The position numbers were made by a program, and so were the translations under genes. From the NCBI GenBank assembly GCA_036507285.1, contig CM071845.1, forward strand, positions 39,946,252-40,010,251: a stretch of 64,000 bases of DNA. The letters are read 5' to 3'. Positions 54,013-64,000 of this stretch are shown here, in pieces (positions within the stretch are counted from its first letter, which is position 1; every line of letters starts with the position of its first letter). The notes below the pieces were generated by a model. The model was not told the DNA's origin, ran no database searches, and was given only the letters and a program-made list of their open reading frames with translations. The DNA is from Trichosanthes cucumerina. Its lineage: Eukaryota > Streptophyta > Magnoliopsida > Cucurbitales > Cucurbitaceae.

Positions 54013-56135
54013 GCTGAAAACCAAAATAGTTGAAATTAGTTATGCCTTTTAACCGATTGTAAAAACCAATCAAATTTAGCAAAATTATTAAAGAACCCTA
54101 GTGTTTAAACTAAACCCACTATTTAAATTAAACCTTTAATTTTACAACGATACTTCAAGGGTTTAGAACAAAAGCCTCCGTTGGGCGGTCAGTCATTTCT
54201 CCCTTGAATTGAGACTTTCTCAGCCAATTCTCACTACCAGAACATCTCATGTCCCAATGGTCCTTAGCTACCGTTTATTTGGTCAAGGACTTGTTAACTA
54301 GATTAACTCATCCCGTAAATGTGACCATACCATTTTCAGATCCAATAGGCCCAAGCCAACAGGCTACTATTAAGAAAGACAACTGTTGGCAAATAACCTA
54401 AGAGACCCTATCCATTTTTGGAGTTCGCGGTGTTCCAATCACTATAGTTAGGTCATCCGTAGGGTTTGGTTGTTCCAGGACAACCTAGCAGGCGGACTAT
54501 ATAAATCTCAAGGTGCGACCTGATGGAGGAGACCGTAGGATACGTTGACACGCGTCCTGCTCCCATTTACTATGGATACTTCCCTCATACACCTTGGTAT
54601 TGAACCATTCAAACACATACCTTAGGGGGACGCCCTATTGACGCCACCTAGCCGAGCATGGAACTCACGGTGTGAACTCTTGAGGACGTGAGAGTAAACT
54701 CGATGCGAACATCTCGTTTTCTCCCACTGAAGCTCCTAAGATTAGGGTATAGGTTTAACTTAGTCGGATTCTCGCTAAAAGAATCTATCTGAGTCTATGC
54801 CTATTATAACTATTATAACTAGGTCTTAAAACCTTATGTCTAGGTGAATAAACATTTTAATTACCTAGAGATAAAATAGAACTAAGGTTAATTCAACTCT
54901 GGTTTCGGGTAAGTTACTAGGTAGTTGGTGTTCCGTTAACCGTCAGCTTAAGTACCCCCAGCCTTAGACAGAACTTCACCGATAGAGTTCTCTTATAACC
55001 AAAGTTCCAACGTCCTACTAGATTTTAAACTATTTAAAATACTATGTAAGACTAATTTCTAATCCTATAAGAAATTAAAACTTAGGTCTAAATTAATTTT
55101 AAACGATTTAAAACTAATTCAAAATTTTAACCCAAGTTCCTATATTTGCATGCATTTCTTTATTATAGGTTATGGTTTCTAAAACCCTTTTTAATTTATA
55201 ACTTTTATAAATTCAATAATTAACCTATTAAAGAAACTATATTATAAATCCAACAATCATTATTCAAATTGGTATTATAAAAAGAATTCAACTAATTGAA
55301 TTATAAAATTACTTAAATAAAATAACATTTATTTTAAATTAAGTAATTTCATGCTCCATGCAATTTATTTTCCATATAATCTAATCATAACCATTATAAT
55401 TAATTACTCATGAAAAATATATTAATCATGCATTGATCATATTCATATAACATTTATATAAATAAAATGCATGAACATGCTTATCTTAAGGTGGGAAAAA
55501 TCTAAATGACATTCATAAAGATAAATAGTTGTAAAACCGGAATAATTTGGCCCCTAAAGTGCAAAAAATAAAATTACATTAATCTTATTTCATGAAACCG
55601 GTCCAAAAATACCCTGAACCGGCCTTGAACTGCTCGAACCGGACAAAAACCAATGAACTAGCCGAACCGTCTGCAACTGCTGGAAATGCCTCAGGACGTT
55701 GCAACGCCCGCTTTGTCCTTATGCGCGCCTGCTATCGGGGTGGCGTTGCAACGCTGAGGGGCAACGTTGCAACGCCGCTGACCCCTTCAACGCCCGCGTT
55801 GATAGGGGACGCTGGCGTTGCGACGTCGTTCTTCAGCGTTGCAACGCTGCTGCTTCGGCAGCAGCTTTCTTCCACGAACACAACAACTTCAAAAAGCAAT
55901 TTCTCCCTCGATTGTCCACCGAATTGCTTGAAATTGGTCCCGAACGACTCGTAACTCATTTACAGACTCAATAATGTACTTTTTGCCCAAAAACGCAGGG
56001 GCCTTTACATACAAGTTGATCAAATCAAAAGAAGTAAACTATGGCCAAATACTCCTAAACAGTTTTACAATAAACCCAATGCATTTCACACCAAATCAAT
56101 GCAATTTTGTTTAAAAAAAAAACAATACAAGCATT
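54013..56135 (-). other. gag leader of element G (no gene)
   Basis: 2.1 kb, AT-rich overall, with a layout like family 1 but little sequence in common apart from short blocks (cttagttaac-type AT zone, ggctgggggta). A GC-rich tract at 55690-55860 contains four copies of CGTTGCAACGC or close variants. ORFs across it (55592-55974, 55732-55959) read in three frames at once through the repeats and are rejected as genes. Confidence 0.7.
55698..55847. repeat. cluster of GCGTTGCAACGC palindromes
   Basis: CGTTGCAACGC at about 55697, 55744-55754, 55765-55775 and 55837-55847, with a variant CGTTGCGACG at 55816-55825. The copy at 55836 extends to the 14-bp palindrome AGCGTTGCAACGCT. Confidence 0.8.
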
Positions 56136-56147
56136 GCTCCGATACCA
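56136..56147 (-). promoter_or_regulatory. primer binding site of G (initiator tRNA-Met)
   Basis: Minus-strand TGGTATCGGAGC, one mismatch from TGGTATCAGAGC, two bases inside the 5' LTR. Confidence 0.85.
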
Positions 56148-56655
56148 ATTGATGGAGATCAGATCTCCTTGAGCAGCGGAAACGTGGTTTGGGATCGTAA
56201 ATTGCTTGATTGTTTTAATTGAAACAAAAATCGATACATTGACAAAAATACAGAACAGACATGCTTTTAATCTAATTAAAACATGGAGAAATACATGCAA
56301 ACATTCCTAAATTTAACTATTAAATTAAGAAGAGAAAGAGATTATTACCTTTGTAGACTTTCTCCAGTAACTTGTTGCTCCAAAGGTTGTACAGCAAATC
56401 AATTGTACAGGGTCTTCTCTGTTTTCTTCCAGCAAGAACACAACCACCAGAGATCACCTCCTATATCTCTGAGTGCTTAGATCTTTCCTTGGTGGGAAGG
56501 ATTTTAACTTTTGGATAGAGTTGGGAATGGGAGAGTTAGAGAGAGTTTTCACAGCAATTCTCCAATTACTTGAACAAAAACTGATCGATCATCATTTCAT
56601 CATCAATCCTCTTCTCCCTGTTAAACTGTCGATAGGGAGAAGATGGAGGGGTAGT

Positions 56656-56682
56656 GGGAACATGTCTGGATGACACGTTCCC
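56656..56682 (-). repeat. inverted repeat near the AT-rich core of LTR G
   Basis: Minus strand GGGAACGTGTC-atcca-GACATGTTCCC, an 11-bp stem with one mismatch, directly downstream of an AT-rich TATA-like stretch (aataaaataag). Confidence 0.65.
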
Positions 56683-56699
56683 TTATTTTATTATTAAAT

Positions 56700-56733
56700 T
56701 AATAATAATAATAATAATAATAAAATAATAATT
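56700..56733. repeat. (TAA)n microsatellite in LTR G
   Basis: About eight TAA units, then degenerate AT-rich sequence. Confidence 0.9.
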
Positions 56734-58125
56734 AAATCAAATTTAATTATTAATTTTAAAGCATATTTAAATAATACAAATTAAATATCATATATTTAAT
56801 TTGGATTAAATCTCATTTAATCATATTACCCCTTTAACCTATAGTTTTAATGTACATCCAGTGCACATTAAACTTTAACCTATAGTTTTCAAATGTGAAT
56901 CACATTCACATTTAATATAATATTTGAACTCTTTCAAATATTCAATTCTCTCATATAATTTAATATGAATCATATTCACATTAAATTTATAATATATAGT
57001 TCCAAAACTATATATTATATCGTATCTAAATACATTAAATATATTCCCTAATGAATTTGAACATTTCAAATTCAAATTATCTAAGAACTCTTTACGAGCT
57101 AGAAGGTTGACCTAATGGACCTACAGATCAAAAGCTCCAACGATACGAGATTGCTCAGTTAATCTCATTAACCTCCCAATCAATATTCGTTAACTGCGGG
57201 AACACTCCACTAAAGTCCCACAGCTGTACTCTTCTCACTGCAGATATATTTTTGTGTCCATGGATATTGGCCAATAACAGCAAGTCAATCATTCACGAAT
57301 ATTCGTAACACCAGCTGGGTCAAATTACCGTTTTACCCCTGGGTTACATCTTGTACCTTAAGTACCAGTGCTTCTCTATTGAACAAATGTTTTGTGGTCC
57401 TACCAACAAACAGAATCCCTCTCGGGCGAATGAGAGGGTCTGGCCATTTGTTCAAGTACCGGAGATACCACTTAAGGGAACATTTCTCTACTTACCCTAG
57501 TAGGCGTGAAGGAGTTAATTCCATCTTGCTAAGTTAACTTCCCAGCCGCTCACTCGATCTTGTCCCCAAGAAGGTAGGCATATTGAGTCGGCGAATCTGG
57601 CCACTCTCACCCATACTAGTCAAAGGACAATCCCTCGTGAACAGGAGTTCGTAACCTGCTCATGATTGAGATCAAGTTTCCTAGGTCATCCTAGTGAAAT
57701 AGAAATCTAACTAGTCAACGGAGTTACAGCTAGAGATTACTATTTCGTTGTCCGGTCTTATGTAATCTCATTACATAGGATATCCACACTAACATGTAAT
57801 CTACACGAACACGTTAGGATCACTGTGTTTGCATCAAATACAAAGTGGGCCACATCCATAGTTTAACCAGGGTAAGATACCCAAACCTTATCCCCTAACT
57901 ATAGACCCTTTAGGCTGTATCTCGAACCGAGATCCTTTTTATGTACATTACATTCAATTAGAGATTCATTTAACAGCCTTGGATGTTTAGTTTATTAGAT
58001 TTAGGGTTTAAATAAAGGCAAGCTCGTAGATAACGAAAAATAACACTTTACTGAAATAATAACACTTTATTACATTAATTAGAACATAATTATAAATTAC
58101 GAGTTTTAGGGCACAAATCCCAACA

Positions 58126-58680
58126 GTTCCAACTTTTTTGGGTTTGACGCCAACACATGGACCGGGCATCCCCAAATTCTGAAATGGTGTAAACTGCCTC
58201 TACGTCCATTCCAGAGTTCGAAAGGTGTTTTACACACACTCTTCGACGGAACGTTGCTCAAAATATAAACCGCAGTCTCCACTGCGTAACCCCAAAAAGA
58301 ATCAGGGAGACGAGCATAGCTCATCATCGATTGAATCATGTCCAACGAGGTTACCATTTCTCTCTCCGATACGCACTCTTTGTGGCATACCAGTCTTTGA
58401 AAGTTGGGACGTAATTCCATGTTTTATCATATAGTCCTGGAATTCAGTGATCATATACTCTCCACCTCGATCCGATAGAAGTGTTTTAATAGTTTTACAT
58501 AACAGGTTGCCAACCTCAGTCTTGTACTCCTTGAACTTTTCAAGAGTTTCAGACATCCTATGCATTAGGTAAATATACCCATACCTTGAATAGTCATCTA
58601 TAAAAGATACAAAGTATTCGTAACCTCCCCGTGCTTTAACACTCATCGGACGACAGAGGCATAATGTATAAGCTCCAGAG
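58126..58680 (-). pseudogene. copia integrase (element H), cut by element G
   Basis: Overlapping minus frames 58646-58302 and 58420-58106. The first has MSVKARGGYEYFVSFIDDYS, YLMHRMSETLEKFKEYKTEV and TIKTLLSDRGGEYMITEF (second Asp kept; RSD changed to LSD). The Glu region is damaged by an indel near 58375. The second has SMMSYARLPDSFWGYAVETA, FELWNGRRGSLHHFRIWGCP and VHVLASNPKKLE, ending at the G LTR. The first catalytic Asp region near 58660 is disturbed. Confidence 0.87.
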
Positions 58681-59310
58681 GCTCTTTGGCTCTATATCCT
58701 TTTCCACTAAAAGGACGTTTGGTCATTTTGCCTTCAAGGCATCACTCACATACCGGTAAAGAGTTTTCTTCCAACTCGCTTAGAAGTCCACTCTTCACTA
58801 GTTTCTCAATCCTATTGAGATTAATGTGGCCTAACCTTAGATGTCAAAGATGGGCATTTTCCCTAGGAGAAATCTTTCTTCTCTTAGTTCGTGTTTCTGT
58901 GGTTTTAAATAATTCAATACTCAAAAGACTTTTGACCGAATTAGGTTTCAAAACGTACAAGTTATTCTCTAGTGAAGAAGAACAAATCAAATTTCCATTT
59001 CTAGAAATAAACGCTTTATTGCCCGAAAATGAAACGAAAATACAATGTTCTAATAGGCAGGAAATAGAAATTAGGTTTCTAGTAAACCCTGGAACTAAAT
59101 ACATATTATCTTTTAAAATGTAATTCCTGCCAAAAACAGCTTCATCGTGTCGATCGCGGCAGCAGAGACAACCTCCCCGGATCCAACCCGTAGCGTTATC
59201 TCACCCTCTTACAGTTGCTGCCAGGAACTCATTCCCTAAAAAAAAAGAACAAACATGGTTAGTGGCGCCCGAATCCAGTATGCAGGCAGAGTCATTACTC
59301 TCCACTAAAT
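58681..59310 (-). pseudogene. copia pre-integrase and protease region (element H)
   Basis: Minus strand, from right: protease start near 59270 (CILDSGATNHV wording, with W of WILD changed), a spacer with SGEVVSAAAI-type residues, then frame 59104-58844 (MYLVPGFTRNLISISCLLEH, ICSSSLENNLYVLKPNSVKS), broken after KENAHL where LWHL is read as a stop. The remainder is RLGHINLNRIEKLVKSGLLS, then LPVC and EGKMTKRPF with the second finger Cys altered near 58740. The long plus-strand ORF over this region is antisense. Confidence 0.82.
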
Positions 59311-59827
59311 AAGTTTCAGTTACTAGTAAATCAAATTTACCTTCTTTTCTTCTGTAGGCAAGGAACTTGGGACAGTTACGCTTCCAGTGTCCGTCCCCAT
59401 TGCAGTGGAAACACTTTCCTTTTTCTGCAACTTCCTTGACCTTTTTCCATTTTCGGCAGCAACACGATCAACTTTACCCTTTTTCATCTTCTTCTTCTTC
59501 CCTTTCGAGCCTGAAGAACCTACAAATTTAGTCCCAAAGGTCGAACCCAGTGAAAGGACTTGAAGGCACCGTTTGCCTCAGCTTCCTTTGTCATGATCCT
59601 CATCAAGGACTAGAAGTTTTGTAGTTCGTTTAGAAGGGTGGTTAGAGTGTTGCTAATTTTGTTCATAACATCATTGCTACAAAACTGAAGGAACCTCTTC
59701 GGAAGAGTCTCCAGAATAAAGTTGACATAGCTCGAATCATCGATCGAAGCCCCGTTCATCTCAACAAGATTAAAGTGGGTCATCATGTCCAGAACATGTT
59801 CACGGACAAACGTCCCTTCTTGAATCA
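59311..59827 (-). pseudogene. copia gag C-terminal half (element H)
   Basis: Minus strand: frame 59840-59610 covers TFVREHVLDMMTHFNLVEMN, GASIDDSSYVNFILETLPKR and FLQFCSNDVMNKISNTLTTL. After an indel near 59550 comes a basic linker (GKKKKMKKGKVD) and the zinc knuckle CFHCNGDGHWKRNCPKFL (59360-59415), complete Cys-Cys-His-Cys. The N-terminal half lies at 62523-62859, beyond the solo LTR. Across the insertion, MRLIQEGTF-type wording is split at the duplicated aatca. Confidence 0.85.
59823..59827. repeat. target site duplication of the solo LTR, left copy
   Basis: aatca, identical to 62523-62527. Five bases, as expected for gypsy integration. Confidence 0.9.
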
Positions 59828-62522
59828 TGTCACACCCCATCCCAGCTTACTTGCCTAACCTAGGAAGAGATGCAAAGACAAAGATAACTAAACCTCTTGT
59901 TGGCTTTCCTTGACTAACCCAAGACTTAACTTAAAATAGACGTAACACATCATGTTTGAATAAACAAAATTAAGCACTGATATACACGTATATATGAAAC
60001 ACATTCACTTCCTTTACTATGTTCTTTAGATAGACATAAAGTTTCCAAGTTTATTACAACCCATCTAATATGTTCTCACTACAAACCATATACAAAGAAA
60101 GTTTATATACAAGGAGCTAAATGGCGTGGTGGCAAATAGGTCTTGTGAAGGCTAAGCACTGGAAACTCGTCTGCTACTTGGGAAGAGTAAACATAAAGAA
60201 AACGTGAGCTAGGAAGCTCAGTGAGTGTCTATTATAAGCTCAAAGGTGAAGCATAATAATGGCAGATTATAAGTAGAAAATAACTTAACATAAACAAACC
60301 ATGCTTCCAATTTACAGGTTTAAGTCACCACTTATGCATAGCACATAACTCATAATGTAGTATTATATTGAGTGTAGATAGATCAATAATGTAGAAGCTC
60401 ATAACAATAAAACACATAGCATGATACCACTTTTTCAACCATAGAGGTGGTAGAGTTACATTTGTACCAATAAGGTTCATACCTCTCTCACGTGCACGTG
60501 GAATACCTTTGGCCCTTTGGTTTTCCCTAATACCTTCTCTATGTCCTTCAGTATTAAGGTAAGACCATTTACTACCCGAATACCTTCTCATTGTCCTTGA
60601 TGATCGGAAATTATGATTCATTCCCCTAAGTACCTTCTCGAATGTCCTTCAGTATTAGGGGTGAACCAAGATCAAGGGCATAACTTGTTTACCATGGAAA
60701 TCATGTCTTTATAACACATACAACAATTTCTTGACAATTTCATATTATCATCTAAACATGTTCCCAAGTGGATTTACACAAAACATTTTCTAAACGAAAG
60801 CATACTTTCATAATTTAGTTTCCATACTTGGATTTATAGTTACAACTAATTCAAAGCATGCTTAGGTTCCATCATGAACTTTATGTTAGGAACTCCATGA
60901 AGCTATACATAATTAGTTCAAACAAGATTCAATGATCAACAATTATGTTTTTTTAAGAAAAACATAGGCCAAGCATAGTTCTAAGATAGAGTCACTCACA
61001 GTATTAGAATTAGAACCTTGGCTTGTAAACTTGACCTATTTGCTCTTGGCCTGTCAAACAAACCAACTCAACCATTAGAACCTCGAGCTCATGATTTTTA
61101 ACCTTAAAACTTGCAAGAAAACACACTTTTAAATTTTCCAGCATTTTCAGATTTTATGCCTTGTATTCAGACAACCATAACTTCTTCATTACTTATCCCA
61201 AAATAATGTAATTTATACCAAACTCTTCCTTTTTGAACCCTCTAAAAATCATATGAAGACATGAAATTGAAATTCCAAACGGATTTGTTCAGCAATACCT
61301 CGAAAGCTAATTTCGTCAAAACAGACTTCTGCTGTTTTCAGATTCGGATTTCCTGCTGCACAACAAATTTAATCTGATATTTAAGACATCTTCTAGACAT
61401 TTTCTACTCACGATTTCTTCACGAAAGTTGTAGGAAATTCAATAAGATTTCGAACCATACCAAGTAGAGCTTCTAACTCCAAGTATGCAGATCAGAACAA
61501 CCAAAACATCATAGACTTCTCGGATTTGACAGCATACTTCTGTCTTCTGTCTTCCTCTTTACAAAATAGTAACATCAATTCCTTTCCTTATGCACCTAAG
61601 AAACAGGTCTAATTCAGTACCATAACTCAATTAAGAATAGCTATACACACAATTGGTTGTAAGGTATATAGAAATGGAAGAGAATCTCCTTCAATCTCTT
61701 GCTAGAAGTTTTTCCCTTTCACCTAAAATTACAGGTTCAACTTCCAGCTTGGGTTCCTCAAAATTTATCAACACAACCACCAAATAATTTTTGATAAACC
61801 TCAAGGACAACATCTTAGCTTACTTACATCAAAATTTCAGCTTCTAATTCTTCCTCAAGAGCTCAAAACAGACTGATCTCCTCATACTGTTCTGCTACTC
61901 GAGAAACTTAAACACCCTTCACTGTTCTGCACTTTTCTCTTTCGTCCTCTTGGTATTTTCTGCAAAGCCAACCAGTTTCGTATTCTACACTCAATTTATG
62001 AGATTTTGACACACAAATCATCGAATTTGGTTTAGTAGACAGAGAGATATGATCGATTGAAGTTGGCCCATTTTCCAGCTGCTTGCTGTCTTAGTAAGAA
62101 TTTGACACCACCTTCTTGCCAAACTTAACTTCGAGCCTTCACCTCCTTTGGCCAGCTCCTACTACAGTATTTACATCATAATCACCTTTTTAAAACAACA
62201 AAATAAGTGTGTAAATAAACCCTAACATTTAGCCAACTTATCCTAAGTTTGTGAGACATATGATCTTCCATTCAATACTTGATGCACCTAAAACTTCTCC
62301 AATTTGCTAATGATTTGAACTTACTTCAATGCAACTTTTAATATGCTTATTTCAATGGTTTACCTATCCCCTTATGAAGTTTAGACACATTGTAGCTCCA
62401 AATTCAATAGATTCCCAAATTCGATCACGACATCGTTTAGTGAAACCTATACGATTTTGCATATTTCAAAACATCATGAACGAGTGCTCAATGATAAAAG
62501 AGAATAGGGTTTAGGGCTTACA
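59828..62522 (-). mobile_element. gypsy solo LTR inserted in gag of element H
   Basis: 2695 bp from tgtcacacccc to gggcttaca (minus: TGTAAGCCC...GGGGTGTGACA), flanked by aatca on both sides. It is related to the gypsy LTRs at 12348 and 19654 (same ends; shared core such as tgctcttggcctgtcaaaca and agaacctcgagctcatg) but is a different subfamily. No internal region is present, so two LTRs have recombined. It contains three spaced copies of taccttctc...gtccttcagta-type wording (60525-60660). ORFs within it are not protein-like. Confidence 0.93.
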
Positions 62523-62527
62523 AATCA
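62523..62527. repeat. target site duplication of the solo LTR, right copy
   Basis: aatca, matching 59823-59827. Confidence 0.9.
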
Positions 62528-62859
62528 TTTCGGACTTGTAAGGACTGTTGTCCAAACATTTCCTGCAAGGATTCCATGATCTCCTTGGCGGTGATCATTA
62601 ACTCATGTTTCTTTGCCAAGACTTCAGATAAGCTGACAATGATATACACTTTGGCCTTATCATTGGCCCTGATCCATCGATCGTACGCATCACGAACACT
62701 TCGTGACACAGTCGAGCTCGGCACCTGAGGGCACTCCTCAATGAGCACGAACTTTAGGTCATCAGTTACTAGAATTGTGTTGATATTGTTTTTCCACGTT
62801 TGGAAATTATCTCTCACTAGTTTGTCGGAAGCTAAAAGGGTGATGATTGAGCTAGACAT
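62523..62859 (-). pseudogene. copia gag N-terminal half (element H)
   Basis: ATG at 62859. The open stretch of 113 codons reads MSSSIITLLASDKLVRDNFQ, TWKNNINTILVTDDLKFVLI, EECPQVPSSTVSRSVRDAYD, RWIRANDKAKVYIIVSLSEV and EIMESLQEMFGQQSLQVRND. It is the longest undamaged gag N-terminus in the window. It is cut at 62522 by the solo LTR and continues at 59827. Confidence 0.9.
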
Positions 62860-64000
62860 TTTTTGCTGAGAAAAAAAAGTAAAAACTTTGTATTAGTCTC
62901 GCAAAAACTTTGAAAATCCAATCATGTTTTAGCAAAAATTTATCCTATGATCCCTAGGTTTATAAAATTTGCAATGATACCCCAAAGGTTTAGAATGACC
63001 GCAACCGAAGGGTGAACAGAAACACTTCTCCTCTAGGACGAGACTTTCTCGATCAGACCCTAATACAAGAATAACTCTTATTCCATTAGGCGTCCAATTA
63101 CCATTATTCGTTATGAATCCATTAACTCTTAATGAAACATGTGAGTGTCACCCTCAATGTTTAAATTTCTAAGTATTCGTCCAAATACTAGCAAATGAAG
63201 GGGGAACCAAGAAGGAAAACCAACAAGGAAATTGTATCCCTTTGGAGAATTCACGGTGTTCTGAATCCCATGATCAAGGGCCTTCGAAGGGATTGTCCGG
63301 TCCAGACGTAACTAGCATGCAAATCATAGGTGTCTCACGGTGTGAATCGAAAGAAGAGACCGTGGGTCTCATTTTCACAGTTCCCGCTCTAACTCACTAT
63401 AAGTACTCTCTCCATTCACGTTCATATTGACCCATACCTATACCATCCGAACGGGGACGCTTCCATTTGCGCCACGAGGCCGAGTATGGATCTCACGGTG
63501 TGAACTTAACAGAGATTTGTGGTCAGAAAATCAAATGTATCTTATAAACTTTATTTCCTCCCACTCAACACTTTAAGTTAATTGGGATTGGCCTAGATAA
63601 ATCGGCTAATATTTACCTAAGTCTACCAATATAACTCTTATATTGGATTGGCCTAAGTCTATAATCACCATATTAACTTAGGTCTATGTGAGTAAATTAA
63701 TTAACTTTTAATTAACGGCACTCACGATAATATAACCTATGAATCTCCGGACCAAATTCACTCCCAGATCGGTTCCTAGGTAGGGGTGTTCCGCAAAGCG
63801 TCAGCATAAATACCCTAGCCTTAGATAGAACTTTCCTTAGACAGAGTTACTTATTAGTCTCCATTCATAAATCATATTTGATTTCCTAATTCTAATCTTA
63901 TTAGAACTAGAAAACCTAAGTCTAATTATTCAATTTCTAAACATTTTAAAACTAATAATTAACTAAGGTTACATGCATTTCTATATTATAATGCTTGATC
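62860..64000 (-). other. gag leader of element H, partial (no gene)
   Basis: Matches the C, D and F leaders in reverse. It contains ccgaagggtgaac at about 63005, decayed forms of the other leader motifs (ccttcgaaggg near 63280), and the block ggtaggggtgttccgcaaag near 63780. It runs off the window; its LTR is not seen. Confidence 0.75.

Larger units (their letters stand above)
51425..58125 (-). mobile_element. Ty1/copia family-2 element G, 5' part with 5' LTR
   Basis: Minus strand, read right to left: 5' LTR (56150-58125), primer site, a 2.1 kb leader, gag, protease, integrase, and the start of RT, which is cut at 51425 by the LTR of F. Its proteins are related to family 1 but clearly different (NSDRLTSENFNTWKSNLNM; NKTKAILNHEMFKNANTQNK). 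The right end abuts integrase of H (cccaaca | gttccaac), so G was inserted in H. Its 3' half and 3' LTR are missing. Confidence 0.88.
56150..58125 (-). repeat. 5' LTR of element G (family 2, 1976 bp)
   Basis: From tgatggagatcagatc to aatcccaaca, i.e. TGTTGGG...CATCA on the minus strand. It shares short blocks with family 1 (ttaccgttttacccctg, cgggctg-type wording, tgaacacttc) but is much diverged. It contains a (TAA)n run at 56700-56733 and an imperfect inverted repeat at 56656-56682. Confidence 0.9.
58126..64000 (-). mobile_element. Ty1/copia family-1 element H, 5' half without its LTR in the window
   Basis: Minus strand, read right to left: leader (from beyond 64000), gag, a solo gypsy LTR inside gag (59828-62522), protease, pre-integrase region, and integrase to 58126, where G is inserted. 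RT, RNase H and the 3' LTR would be those of E (40627-44158) if the two are halves of one element. Wording such as KTIKTL and NQEIEIRFLV-type residues groups H with fragment I. Confidence 0.85.

Noticed and set aside
55592..55974. 120- and 91-codon ORFs in the leader of G
   Set aside because: Overlapping frames through the GCGTTGCAACGC palindrome cluster, opposite to the element's strand, with a further ORF on the other strand; low-complexity VATL repeats rather than a gene.
1..64000. Host protein genes, tRNA or rRNA genes, CRISPR arrays, DNA transposons with terminal inverted repeats, LINE or Helitron signals
   Set aside because: None could be supported. All substantial reading frames are explained by LTR retrotransposons, and the tRNA-like strings are primer binding sites.

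Overview
This window is nuclear DNA of a flowering plant and appears to consist entirely of retrotransposon sequence. I found no host gene, tRNA, rRNA or CRISPR array. The evidence is a dense pile of long terminal repeat (LTR) retrotransposons: Ty1/copia elements with 1.6-2.0 kb LTRs and initiator-tRNA-Met primer sites, one Ty3/gypsy chromovirus-like element with 2.4 kb LTRs, a gypsy-type solo LTR, and one large non-autonomous element with an Athila/Tat-style primer site. The copia proteins read like the gag/pol proteins common in cucurbit genomes. A cucurbit source is my inference, not something the sequence proves.

Left part. Element A (1-3929, +) is the 3' end of a copia element with its LTR. 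It is fused at the LTR end to element B (3930-4867 and 23585-29299, +), a family-1 copia that lacks its 5' LTR. B's gag is split by element C (4868-23584, -), another family-1 copia. C's leader is in turn split by a gypsy element (12348-22041, -).

Middle. From 29300 to 35733 lie remnants of a minus-strand family-1 copia (element I). Its integrase is interrupted at 29727-34872 by a non-autonomous LTR element carrying a 268-codon ORF that I do not recognise.

Right part. Element D (35734-40626, +) has a PBS, a long leader, a deleted gag and integrase-RT. It is interrupted by a minus-strand family-1 element whose 3' half (E, 40627-44158) and 5' half (H, 58126-64000) are probably one insertion. 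Between them sit F (44159-51424, +, family 1, the most complete pol here) and G (51425-58125, -, family 2). The simplest reading is D containing E/H, containing G, containing F, followed by a deletion at about 44158. H also carries a gypsy solo LTR (59828-62522) with a perfect 5-bp target duplication.

Every gag-pol reading frame is broken by stops, frameshifts or deletions, and several stops are C-to-T changes at CAG, CAA or CGA codons, as expected for old methylated heterochromatin. No autonomous copy remains. The more unusual signals are non-coding: an inverted repeat next to the TATA box in three different copia LTR families, paired AT hairpins and CCCTTCGG motifs in the ~2 kb gag leaders, a palindrome cluster (GCGTTGCAACGC) in the family-2 leader, and the non-autonomous element that stops at its polypurine tract with no 3' LTR.
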